A DNA stretch of 64,000 bases from Phlebopus portentosus (lineage: Eukaryota; Basidiomycota; Agaricomycetes; Boletales; Boletinellaceae). Of the stretch, positions 12,473-23,828 are shown in pieces (within the stretch, counting starts at the first letter, position 1; every line of letters begins with the position of its first letter). The DNA lies in contig JAYXKI010000005.1 of the NCBI GenBank assembly GCA_037892935.1, forward strand, positions 1,240,001 to 1,304,000. Reading direction: 5' to 3'. The notes beneath the pieces were generated by a model. It did not search any database, had not been told where the DNA came from, and saw only the letters and a program-made list of their open reading frames with translations. Both the position numbers and the translations under genes were made by a program.

Positions 12473-13121
12473 ATGTCATTGTCAGTCTTGCGGGTGATCT
12501 CCCGCCCAGCCCGCTCATTACCTACCACCGTCGTTCGACAGAGCCGCTGCGCATCGAGTGCTGCTCATGATGACCACCACCATGAAGAGTACGACCCGAA
12601 CGTGTACCCTAAAGAAAGTGCGTAACGCAGTTTAATGGCTTGGTTACCGGCGCGGTGAACTCATCATCGTCGCATTCTTAATAAATCTGTGAACAGCCTT
12701 CTTCACTCCATTCTGGAGACGAACAGTCCTGGTGATTGTTGGGTTGATTGCTTACGCCAAGTTCGCACCGGAGGAGTACAAGGCTGGGAAGACTCTTCCG
12801 AATGGCGAGCACGAGACGCCTTGGCTGACGCGTGTGCTCGCGCACTATGCACCGTCGATTGAGAATTGGGTGAAGACGAATGAGCAGCACCTTGTACAAA
12901 CGGAGGAGAGGGCTCAGAACACGCTGACACAACAGAGTGCGAAGTTACCTCCATGGCCGACGCGTAATAGAGTTATGTCAGTTTTCCCCTTCTTCTTCTT
13001 TGGTCCGTATGTATTGATGCGCTTGGTTGGCATATACACCAGAAGATTCGAGCAGGCGTCGCCACATCGCATCCCTGTCGGTGGAGTACCTGATTTGAGC
13101 GACTTGGTAGTTAAGCCTTAA
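12473..13121 (+). CDS. mitochondrial complex I accessory subunit (17.8-kDa / NUXM-like)
   Basis: A small single-pass inner-membrane protein. The ATG at 12473 gives MSLSVLRVISRPARSLPTTV, an Arg/Ser-rich mitochondrial-type presequence. It is followed by a His-rich block (DDHHHEEYDPNVYPKE) ending at an intron (about 12618-12695). Exon 2 has TPFWRRTVLVIVGLIAYAKF, one membrane helix, and then a soluble tail with WLTRVLAHYAPS and WVKTNEQHL. A second intron (about 12980-13048, donor GTCAGT) joins to FEQASPHRIPVGG and the end DLSDLVVKP. The layout (presequence, HDDHHH-type segment, one helix, tail) is what I recall for the fungal 17.8-kDa subunit of NADH:ubiquinone oxidoreductase. The exact subunit name is less certain than the general class. 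Confidence 0.65.
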
Positions 13122-13727
13122 AGATGGACTATATGATAGAGTGCGAAATACATCCAATCGACAATGGAATTAAGTGCTACCGGTCTGGGACGCGATCAAG
13201 GCTTTTCGGTAGCACGTACGGCTCTACGGAAATGTATGTTCGGAGCAAACCAGGGCTGACAATCTGTTGAAGGTGGGAACTTCCAAAGCCAAAGAACAAA
13301 TTATTAGCTACGCCAAGTCGAATATGTGATTCTAAATGCGCGTTCCTTTCGATATGTTTGAGCACTAAGAACTCATGTGTTAGCACCTACCTTCAATCGT
13401 ACCAACAGAAGGCACAGAGTGTGAGAAGCTATTTCCACAAGGAACTGAACTGATAGGATGATGGATTGAATGCGGAAGGTTCCACGGCACGAGCCGGACT
13501 CTAATATCTAATATCTTGATTGATTGATCTCCCGTCCCTCACCTGCAGGCTGTTGTGCCCGTTGTTGAGCACTCATACCCACGCGACGTGACGCACACGC
13601 CTCGTCGTCCTCGCTTCGTCCGCGCTCCTTACCTTGTCTTGGATCTTCAAAGCCTCGTCAAGGCGCGCCACGCTTCCTCTTCCATACTCCAGCCTTTCCC
13701 TCATATGTCTTTTATCCTCCTTCCACA
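13122..13727. other. intergenic region upstream of RAX2
   Basis: No gene found. The last 150 bp before the RAX2 start are rich in C and T (pyrimidine tract), as is common in fungal promoters. Confidence 0.4.
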
Positions 13728-16700
13728 ATGACATTTTTATCGGCACAATGTTTCACTCTGTCTTCCTTTTTCCTCTCTTTCTCTGTCTATTTTTCTATCT
13801 TCCTTGGCTCTCCGCTTCTCGCGTCAGCCGCTCTTCCCAAGGTCGACTTTGACCGCATGGGCAATGTCGGCATCGCAGGCTCGTTTGCTGGTCTAGACTT
13901 GTTTCAATAACAACTCCCTCTCCTTTGACCCGACCACTTCATCCATTTTATCTAGAGCTTCTGATGGCGCTCTCTCGCTCCTGGGTTCAACCGAGGCTGG
14001 CGGGAAGATCAACTCGGCGTGTGCACTCGGTGACACTCTCTTTATTGCTGGTTCTTTTACGTCTTTAAACGGGACCTCAGCAAGTAACGTCGCTTCGTAT
14101 ATTCCATCTCAAGGTTTGTTCAGTGCGCTTGGGAGTGGAAGTCCAAATGGCGAAGTCAAGGCAATATTCTGCGACAGTACGAACAAGAAGATCTGGGTTG
14201 GAGGCTCTTTTTCGTCGCCTGGAAGTGCGGTGGCGGTTTGGGACACGAGCTCGAACTCATGGTCGCCGCCACCGTTCGGCGGACTCTCAGGTGCTGCAGC
14301 AGAGGTGCTCTCGATCACGACCAACTCGTCTGCCACAAGCTTGTTTTTCGCAGGCTCGTTCGTAACGACGTTTGGGAGCAATACCACCATCAATGACACC
14401 AACAATCCGAATGTCCCATTTTCAGCCGGTGCCACGCCGTTCTCTTCCTCCTTGGTACCCATACCGCTCGAGGGCACGGACATAACTGCCTCCCCTTCAA
14501 CGGACGACCCGCAATTTTCAAATATCAGTAATATTCTCTGTCCTTCTGGAGACGACGGACCAGGATCAACATGGTTCGCAGCTGATGGATCGACAGCAGT
14601 AATTACCGTACGCGTATTCCGACAGCTCGACGCTAAGGGAATCCGATTGGGAAACACGTTCCTGAGTAATCATGGCACGACTGAGTTCAGGTTAGGCTTT
14701 TGTTTGACACGTCTTGTGATTGGCATGTACATACTAAATCTTGTTACAGTTTGACATCAATACCTGACAACACCGTTCAAACTCTCACGTTTGTCGACCC
14801 ATCCACCGGTCTCAATCAGACTTGCAGCGACCCGTGTCCTTTGCAAACAAACTCGTCAAACTTATACCAAGATTTCCTCTTTGCCGACGATGTGCAGTTG
14901 ACTGGTTTCCAGCTTAAGCTGACAGGGTTCACAGGAAGCAGTGCAGGTCTGCATCTCCTGCAGCTCTTGTCGTCTGGAGCATTTGCATCCGCAGTAGCTA
15001 GTCGGAACAACGCGTCTTGCTTTGCACCCAACGCATCTGGTGTTGCGTTGGTCGGAGAATGGACGGAGCGGGAAGTAACTACCGATATTGCCGGCACTGT
15101 GCAGGATATCTTGACTGCTACCGTTGACGTCGGCACACCATCTTCGGAAGGACCAAGTATCACTTGGATGCCCTACGTATCTGCCTCAGGCAACTATGAC
15201 GTCAACCTTCTTGTCCCAGGATGCATCAACTTCCAGGACTGCGACTCGCGTACGAGCGTGAAAGTCACGTTTTTCCCTGGAGGCGGTCTTGATCCTACAG
15301 TGGCCACCATCTCACAACGTGTCAACGATGATGCGAGTTCGCTCATCTACAGCGGACCCGTGACTCCGTCATCGCCAGACTTCGTTGCCACAGTCACTAT
15401 GCAACTTGCTGATAATCCTGAGGGTACCGGGCAGAACGGGCAATACGAGCTTGTCGCGGACAGAATCGAGTTCATTTTGACGTCTGTTATCAATAATTCA
15501 AGCAGTAACGGAACAGTCGTTACGGGCAACTCAACTAGCGTCCGCCGCGGATTTGGATTCTTTGAGTGGCCTCTAGACGAAACAGAGACGGTTAATGCCG
15601 CAAGCACATTGTCGAACTCCTCGGAAACGAGCCTGGACAATGTCGGATTCCAGTTGTTTAACGCGATTGGTAGCAGTTCTGTATCAACGACTTCCGACGT
15701 CATTGCAGCAGTTGCCCATCATTCTTCAGGCGCGGTTTTCCTCGGTGGTAATTTCTCTCTCTCCAGTGGTTCAAACATTGTTGCATTCAAGAGTGGTTCT
15801 CTATCAGCGTTGTCTACCGGCGGTCTCAATGGACCGGTAACGTCCATGGTGCTGGATGGCGACACTCTGTACGTTGGTGGCGCATTTACTGACACGAATT
15901 CGTCGAGCACGAGTGGAAGGGCACATGGTATTGTTGCGTATAATGTGAATGCCGATTCATGGTCTCCTCTCCGGTCTGGCGTAAATGGCGAGGTCACCAG
16001 TGTCAACTTTGCGAATGGTCAAATCGAAGCGGTAGGGAGTTTTACGAGGATACTTACGACTGCTGGTGGCTCAACTGGTGCAACGGCTGGTGGCTTTGCA
16101 ATTTGGGACGTCAGTAACAGTACATGGGCCAATCCTGGAGGTTTTCTAGTTGGAAGTATGAGCTTCATTGGCAACGCCACAGATTCTACCCAGGTATTGG
16201 CAGGGAACGTCGCATCTTCGCTCAAGTTCGGAGCTACTGGGTTCGCAATGTTGCAAAATGGAGACAGTGATGATGGGACGCCTACAGTCACCACTTTGAA
16301 CGTCCAACTGGAAGATGACAGCGGAACCTCCATTTCATCAGCATCCCGGAAGAAGCGGCGTTCTCCCTTTTTCTCAAGTTGGCTGCCTACAATCAACCTT
16401 CCCGGGTTGTTCAGGCGGCAGTCAGTATCTGTCGACCCTCTGCCAGCGGATCCAGAGGCGCTTGCTCCAGCTGTGCTTGCAGGAGTTTTCTGGACAAATA
16501 CCTCGGATTCGAATGAGAGAGTCATCCTTGGTGGCAACTTCTCGTTCACGTCGAATAGCTCTTCCGAGTCGACTGGTGTGATTATCTACGACTTGTCGAC
16601 AGGCAATGTAGAGACGTTGTCAGGCAATCCCATAAATGGCACCGTTCGCTCACTCATTATCGCGAATGATGTCCTGTACATTGGTGGGGAGATCGAGGTG

Positions 16701-18307
16701 AGCGGAAGCAATGGGCTGGGTATCTATAACTTGAACAGCCAGCAACTCGATATGTCTGGCTTGGACTCGTTACAAGCCGCGTCAGGCACGAGTGTCATTG
16801 TGCGTTCGTTGACGGCGACATCGGCGAAATCGGATACAGTTGTGGTGGCAGGGACTTTCTCTTCTGCTGGCGGTGTGAATTGCAACGCTATCTGCTTCCT
16901 GGATATTAATACGAAGCAATGGTCGACTCTTGGATCTGGAATCAACGGAGAGGTAGCAAGCGTAGCTTACGGGGGTGTAAGTAATTCTCGGTCTCTCGAA
17001 GGATTGATATACTAATCTGTTTCTGCAGGATAGCCAAGAACTCTTGTTTGCTTCCGGATCCATTGCACTTTCGGACGGGACGCCGGCGAATGTAGCGATG
17101 TTTGCGTTTGATAACTCAACATGGTCTGCTGTTGGAAGTGGAAGTGACCTTCCCGGACCAGTCACCGCGGTCACAGTAGACGATGGGAATTCAAGTAGCA
17201 TATTTGCAGCCGGGAAGTACGTATTTTCGTGCTATTTTCCATTATATTCGGCTTAACAGCATCGTTCAGGTCTTCAAGTGGATCATCGCCGTTCTTATCT
17301 TTCTGGAATGGCGTAACATGGACTACTATAGGTTTGTACTTCTACTTCTTCGCGACGCGCAAAACCCCTATTGAATAATTCCTATAGATTCCGGATTCGA
17401 TTCATCGACCAACATCTCTCAGTTGACCTTCGTTCCGTTGCAAGATCAGCACTCCTCCAATTCCATTATAGAACAAGATCGAATGCTACTTCTATCTGGA
17501 TCTCTCGTTTCCTCTTCGTTTGGCAATGCTTCGGTGGCTCTTTATGATGGCCAGTCCTTCTTCCCGTATATCACGACTTCGACATCAGAAGGTAGTTCCG
17601 GAATGGTCGCATCGCTATTCTCTTCCATTCAGAATTTCAGCTTTGGGCGACGCAGTACGTATAATTGGACTTGCACAGTAGAATCGAAAACTAATGATTT
17701 TTTTCCACAGATTTCTTGGCTGTCGGCGTGGTTATCCTGATCTCCATCGCTATCTCCGCTGGTGTTGTCTTTTTACTTGTCCTCCTCGGAATTCTTTGGA
17801 CACTTTTCGCGAGGCGCGGTAACGACAAGCTTGATTACGCAGCGTACGAGGAGGACGATGAATCAATGCACCAACGACCATCATCACTGCTTGAGCATAT
17901 CAACGAGGCAACGCGGACGACGATTCTCGGTGCTCCTGCAGGGTTCGACAACCCGCTGAAGCACGAAGACGAATTGACGTCGGCTGATCCATTCGCACAA
18001 GAACATGATGGTGACCACTTCCAGCGTGCGGAGACACCGTCGGATGCGATGGGGCTTGGCACGGCGGGTGAAGAGCAAGGACGTCCTGCTCACGCTCGAT
18101 ATTCATTCGACGGAGCGGGGGAGGGCGAACTACCTCTAGCTGAGGGAATGGACCTCGAAATATTAGACGACAGAGATCCGAAGTGAGTATCTATTTCCAT
18201 GAGATAAAGCCGGATCTTGAATTGACAATTTTTCGTCTAGCTGGTGGTACGCTCGTGACCCGACGAGTGGCCGAGAAGGCGTCGTGCCTGCGGCGTACAT
18301 TATGTGA
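13728..18307 (+). CDS. RAX2: RAX2-like cortical marker / polarity membrane protein
   Basis: Rax2 is a large type I plasma-membrane protein marking growth or division sites. The ATG at 13728 gives a signal peptide (hydrophobic to about residue 30) and then VDFDRMGNVGIAGSFAGLDL, the conserved Rax2 start. A very long, Ser/Thr/Asn-rich extracellular region follows, with repeated propeller-like blades of the form VGGSF, FAGSF, LGGNFS, YVGGAFTD and ILGGNFSF. Near the end a membrane helix (VVILISIAISAGVVFLLVLL, about 17730-17790) precedes an acidic cytosolic tail, ending WWYARDPTSGREGVVPAAYI with the stop at 18305-18307. Introns lie near 14692, 16978, 17217, 17330, 17656 and 18182. One extra T at 13902-13904 shifts the frame just after residue ~59. 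The downstream frame is clearly the real one, so this is either a sequencing error or a fresh mutation. Confidence 0.88.
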
Positions 18308-18853
18308 TCGTCTATTTATTCGAGTTCTTACCCCTTATGATGCTCTTCATGATCGTCACGCCCTCATCTACGATTTCGCTGCCTTGCTTTGTTTTCCTTT
18401 GCTCTCGTCTCTTCCTCCGTCACTTATCGCATTAATTTCGTGTTTCTTTATTGTCGCTCAACTCCCATCCAACTTTCCATATGGTCAATATGGACTTCTC
18501 CGTTCGTTTCGCTCCTTCCTCTTCTGCTTTCTTTATTCGACTTCGGACTGCTCTTTGTCTCGTTTTCTCCTTGTCATCCGCAATATTTCTTTTCGCAGTT
18601 ATGATACAGTTCGCACCATACCTATTATTAAGGAACTTTTTTTTTTTTGACTTTATTTGTTCGTTTTTGTTTCTACTTCTATTCCGGTTGGTTAGATGCT
18701 TCTAATACAATACCCCAGCTGTGCAAGGCAAAAGCTACATGTTCTTAAATTGTTACATGCCCTTGCCGATGTATGGAGACAAATCAGAAAAACAATGCAG
18801 TATGAACGAAGCGCCGAGAGAGTTTTGATCACTGGATGAATCGGGATTAGTAT
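18308..18853. other. convergent 3' intergenic region
   Basis: Very T-rich sequence between the convergent RAX2 and REI1 stop codons, including an uninterrupted T tract near 18640. It probably holds both 3' UTRs. No gene was seen. Confidence 0.4.
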
Positions 18854-20414
18854 TTAATCTGTAAACACGAATGTGAAAGGACTAGCCTGTAATAACGGAT
18901 CGCGATAGTGCTTTTGATAATTGTGTCTAAACGCGACTCTCGTTTTGAAGTCCTCTCTCCGTCGTTGATCGCGGAATTCGCGGACATGCCTCCCGGCTTC
19001 GCGCGCTTCGCCACGATTGCGCGCCTTCACGACGTCCGTGCCACTCCCGTATGCACCAAATCCGCCCTTTCGCGGCACGAGTGCGGAGTTCTTGTCCGCC
19101 AGTAAACGACGGACTAAAGCTGCGCCGGTGTTGGGATCGTCATCCTTGCCTTTGAGGGTTGAGAGGGAGTTGCGAGGGAAGGATTGGGCGTAGTATCTGC
19201 GCATGGAACGGTGGCCTATTCGTGCGCCGGAAGGAAGGACCAGCTCGTACGTAGTATCGCCGTAAGTTAGCTGCTCTCCGGGTAAATTTTCTTCGTCGTC
19301 CTCATCGGATGAGGCTTCCTCTTCTACGACTTCGTCCACTTCCTCGTCATCATCATCATCATCATCCATATCCTCCCATTCTTCATCTCCCTCCTTTCTT
19401 TTGACTGAGGATATCTTTTCTTTTCTCTTGTCCTTCCGCTCGTCATAATCCGGATAACTGGACGAGAAATCGTAGAAATCCGCATACTCGAGCCTCTCCT
19501 TAACGGTGTCGTACGCCATTTTGCAATGACTCTTGTCAACCATATGTTTCCGCACGGCTTCCAGCGATCGAAAGTCCCGACTCTTCAGGTTACAATAAAT
19601 GCAAACGTTGCCGACAGCGATCTTCTCCCCCAGATACGTGATGAGTCCAGGCAAGTCAACTGAGTAGTCGGCGTCAGGGACGAAGAATGAATGAACGGTG
19701 GACATATGTGTGAGGTTCTCCTCCAGAGAAGAGAACTTGTCGGAACAGAAGAGACAGTCCCGAGGTGAGAGCCGTGTGCGCGCGGCAGCAATTTTCTCGT
19801 CGATAGTTTGCATAATTTGTTCTTCTGTGGCATCGGGTGGGATGGTCAAAGCTGATTTAATTTGTTCTGCTTGTTTGGGCTCGGCCTTCTTCTGTTCTGC
19901 TTTCTTTACGGATACTGCTGCGTCCTCATGAGTGCTAGGTGCTGGAGACTCGCGGCCCCTCATAGTAGCCTTCAACTCGTTCTCCTTGTGCTTCTTCGAG
20001 TTGATGTGCGATCGGTAGGCGTTCTCGGTCGTGTAAGTTTTACTGAAAGACCGAGCATGAGTACAAAACACGGTATGGATAAATTAAAGCCAGAAAGCGT
20101 ACTTGCAGAATTCACAGACAAAACCCTTGGGCGACGACATAATCGCTGTCTCCTGTCTTCGTTCCAACACCTTCTGATTGAACACCGTAGCAGAAACGGG
20201 TGGTAAGTTCGCCACACGTCGCTTCATGTTGTATCTGTGATGGTCAGATCGATAATGTAACCCTGTACGCAGTAATGTCAGTGACGCAGAGCTAAGTGAG
20301 CATGCATAGACACTGACTCTGATCCTCAGCAGAAGGAAATGCGATCGAGCAGGACAGACAAGTGAAGAGCGGCTGCCCGCTGAGTTCGGTAGTAGGTTGC
20401 ATCACAGCAGCCAT
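18854..20414 (-). CDS. REI1: REI1/ZNF622-type 60S ribosomal subunit biogenesis factor
   Basis: Cytoplasmic zinc-finger factor needed to release the export adaptor from pre-60S particles. Start at 20414 (MAAVMQPTTELSGQPLFTCL), with a first C2H2 finger (C-LSC) continuing after an intron into HYRSDHHRYNMKRRVANLPP, the hallmark 'HYKSDWHRYNLKRR' element of the family. A second finger spans an intron near 20050-20105 (FVCEFCK / AYRSHINSKKHKEN). Two more fingers follow: CLFCSDKFSSLEENLTHM and VCIYCNLKSRDFRSLEAVRK. A very acidic stretch (about 19300-19380) precedes the C-terminal YELVLPSGARIGHRSMRRYY domain and RHNYQKHYRDPLLQ near the end. About 470 residues, as expected for the family. No defect seen. 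Confidence 0.93.
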
Positions 20415-21075
20415 CTTGTGTATGGTCAGGCTATACAGAGGTGAGAGCCTAGAGGATGAGGTTTCAGGACTGATTAGAAATGAAATGTTTTGATCCTGTT
20501 CGGTATTTACCGAGATCACCGTTCGCAAAGCCAGGGTCTTCTCAATATATTTGACAAATGTAATAGGTTTCGTCCACAGTTCATTTTATTCTCCGTCGAG
20601 CACCTACGCGATCGCGAAGAAACTCTACATTCCTATATAGCATTGACAAAACAAGAGAAAGAAAAGGAAAAAGAAACAAAAATTCGCTATTGCTCCGAAC
20701 AGGAGACGTCAGCCCAACGTTATTAACGAACTGTTATATGCTCCTTCAGAGGCTCGTCCGGACACGAGTCCACTTGTCGGAGCCGGCGTGGACCGGAATC
20801 CGCTTATTTCGCAAACTCCTGGTTTGACCTGTGACTTCACTCATGCAAGACATACCTCTGATCCTAGTTTTACTTTACATCGCGCCCGATTGGCATTGCG
20901 GCACCGGTAGGCACTCGTACCGAATCCAACTTCGAGTCCCTGCGCTTATCTTCCGGGATTTCTTCAGCATGGATTCCCACAAGAGCGTCTTCCTTCTTCA
21001 CGAGCATATTCGCGCCGGTAGCGCGAGATAACGTCTGTAGACCTATACTATGCCCTGTGTCTGGCGTCCTTAGTT
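20415..21075. other. region between REI1 promoter and antiporter A
   Basis: It holds the REI1 upstream region and, from about 20870 to 21075, a minus-strand reading that resembles the tails of antiporters B and C (for example TDIERFGTPRTGLE just upstream). In copy A this lies outside the main frame because of an upstream length change. No independent gene was seen. Confidence 0.4.
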
Positions 21076-23195
21076 CTAGTCCAGTTCTGGGAGTCCCGAA
21101 TCGCTCGATATCAGTAGCGGTCTGTGAAGGACTTGCACAATCATCGCGGACAGGAGCTCCATCGCCAGAGAATAGTCGTCCCGGATCCGTTCCTCGTGCG
21201 AAGCCCAGGTACGTGTAGCGAGACAAAGGGTGCGCGGTATGGTATTCTTTCCAAGGTAGAACACTGAGATAGACAAACCGTCTATACCAAATCAGATCAG
21301 TACTACATTAGTTCACGTTGCAAGTTGGCAAGAAACATACGAATGATGATGGATCCCAAGACAACGAAGGAGATAATTGGATGAAGTGCAGTGGCAAGTA
21401 GTTCATTCTGAGTCGCCGGAGGATTGCTAGGTACCGGAAGCTCCGATATAGCCAGAGCAGAGATAAAGACCGCTCCTACACCCATAGGCCCTGATACCAA
21501 CAGGAGGCGTTAGTCTCATGCTCTTGAGCAGAACCTAACAGCGACTCACCAAAATGACCGCAGAACAGAGCCTCGCGCCAATTACGAATATCAGGCACAA
21601 ATTTGTAAAGCAGTAAAATGCTTGGAATACGACGGAGAGTAAGGATGGCGGTGAGAAGGACGATAAGACGCCAGGGCCGTATTCTGAGCACCGTGTCACT
21701 AAATGACTCAAAAGGAATCCAAGCTCCGATGTAAACGAAACAAATGCAGTTTAGGACGAGATCAATGACCGATGAAAAGACCTGATCCCCCGTCTGTGCA
21801 TTGAAATCTCCGTCCCAAGCAATTGCACTTCCTAGACACCTTAACAATTACAGTCCGATCCGATGCAACAAAGGTACCTATGGGGTATATACACGTACCA
21901 GCGGCAAAAGCAGCCAACAAGTCGTCCGATCCTATCGAGTTAGCTATTCCGATAGTGAGCATTGAGAGAGCAAGACACTGAACGACGAGTGATTCTTTAT
22001 CCGCGAGCCCTTTACGTAGGCATATCTTATAAGGCGGGAAAAAATTATCCCTGAAGGAACAGTGTGAGCCTCGCTGGCTAAACGCCTTTATTCCAAGACA
22101 TACCGAGGACAACGCCGAGAACTGTGCCCAAAATTACTTGATCTGGAGTAAAAGACAGGTAAATAGAAAGCATTATCATTCTAGACCCACGGCATACGCA
22201 CAGAGACAGCCGACGAGGAAGAACTTCCCAAAAGCGACACGCGTACTGCTTTCTGTAGCGAGGTATATCGAGATCGACAAAAACGGATATGCTAGACCAT
22301 CATTAGAGGCAGATTCAGCACTACGATATCCAATCACTAGTGATCAGGACAGTTCCCAGAAGAGTCAGTATTCTCACCTCAGGAGATGGCTAAGATGGAC
22401 GGGAATATGCTTGCGTGCAAACCTTCCACCAATTATCGCTACGGCAAGCACGGGATCCGTCGGTGTTAAGCAGGCAGCAATAACAAGTGAAGAGACGAAG
22501 TTCAAAGCAGGAAATAATCCTTTTATAACTCCTTTGGATTAAAGCAGATGAGAATCAGAGTAAAGAACGAATCTTCAAAGGAGAAACGCATACCAGCAAC
22601 CACAAACCATCCGAATGCCATCGTAGGTACAACCTATTAAAGCACATTACACGACCCTTTTATTTACCGACTTACTCATGAATATGGGGAGCACTCACCA
22701 TGACAATCAGGCTGCGGGCGTGTTTGGCAAGGTATCCTTTCGGGAGCTCGACGCCGACCGAAAAAAGTCCAATGGCAAGTACAACTCGCATAATCTCGAG
22801 CGTAATCCTGTTTCCCGTCGTCCATGACGAGCTCCATGAGCGAGGATCGAGGATGCCTGCACAGTGAGGACCGACTATAATACCGAATGCGGTTCCAAGC
22901 ACCACCTCACCAAAGTATACCTTCCAGAGAAGCACATTAGCGGAAAATGTAGCATAAATCGAAGTTCGGTCCAAAAATGCGTACTCGCTCCTTTAAAGCC
23001 AGAGAAACCAAGCTAAACTAGAATGCAGAATGAGTATACTTCGGAGAGGCATGAAAACATAAAGACATTCAGACTTACGAAGACAACGAAACCTCCGAGT
23101 ACGAGATATGATATGCTCTCTGGGGTGAACTGGGTGAATGTTTGTCATCCAAAAGATGAGAAAAATACCAAACGGACTTGGGTGACTTGCAGCAT
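21076..23195 (-). CDS. Na+/H+ antiporter (NHA1/Sod2 type, CPA family), copy A
   Basis: Predicted plasma-membrane cation/proton antiporter. The start at 23195 gives MLQVTQVRL, then across a short intron FTPESISYLVLGGFVVF. Next are KER joined across an intron to VYFGEVVLGTAFGIIVGPHC, RITLEIMRVVLAIGLFSVGV, and DSIG-type NSIGSDDLLAAFAAG with the paired Asp expected in the ion-binding site. Then come CICFVYIGAWIPFESF, LRRIPSILLLYKFVPD and GPMGVGAVFISALAISE. The frame is open to LPELD-stop at 21076. The tail differs from copies B and C: a net loss of about 13 bases around 21205-21220 moves the conserved tail (DIERFGTPRTGLE) out of frame, so A ends with a shorter, unrelated C-terminus. First of three tandem copies on the same strand. 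Confidence 0.85.
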
Positions 23196-23828
23196 CCTTA
23201 ATGCTTCGCTGGTTGATTTGTTCGAATCGATATTCAACTTAGATAATAAGCGCCGGACGAGATGCAAAGAGATGAAGTCAACGAGAATCGAGCCTCAACT
23301 TGAAGTGTCCATTGTCCATTTTGATCTCATTCGGCTTTTCCCGGCCACCTTTTCAGATTTTCAGAACTTGTTCTGAGCTAATATTTATACGGCACGAAGG
23401 GAGGAAGAATTACATATGACTCTACACAGTATAACAAGCTTTAAAACGCGAAACTTCTAAGAAAGAAGACGAGTCTCTATCTATTCTATCTACATTTTTG
23501 ATTATTATTGAACGAGCCGTCTTGTAGCAAGAGGATACCAGCAAGTGTTATTGCACGAACTGACCTCTCCTGACTCCAGAATCCTCCTTAGGAGGCTGAC
23601 GGGTCGGTCACCTGTTCCGGGCCCTGGTGGTCGAGAAAGCGCACTGTTCGAGGTACTTCCACCTCAGCTACCCTCACCATTATGCCTTCATCACCTAATT
23701 CGTGCTGACCCTCCCTTTCTTCATTCTCGTTCGCATCATGCGCATCATGCAAGGCTGCATATCCGAAACCAGCCCCCTCGCTTCCTGATTCCTCTTCCAA
23801 ATCGGCTTGTTTTGGTTTCGGGCTTTGT
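23196..23828. other. spacer between antiporter copies A and B
   Basis: Promoter of copy A and 3' flank of copy B. Alternative minus-strand frames continue to about 23588 with an acidic Glu/Asp-rich reading, but the frame shared with copy C stops at 23829. No independent gene was seen. Confidence 0.4.
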
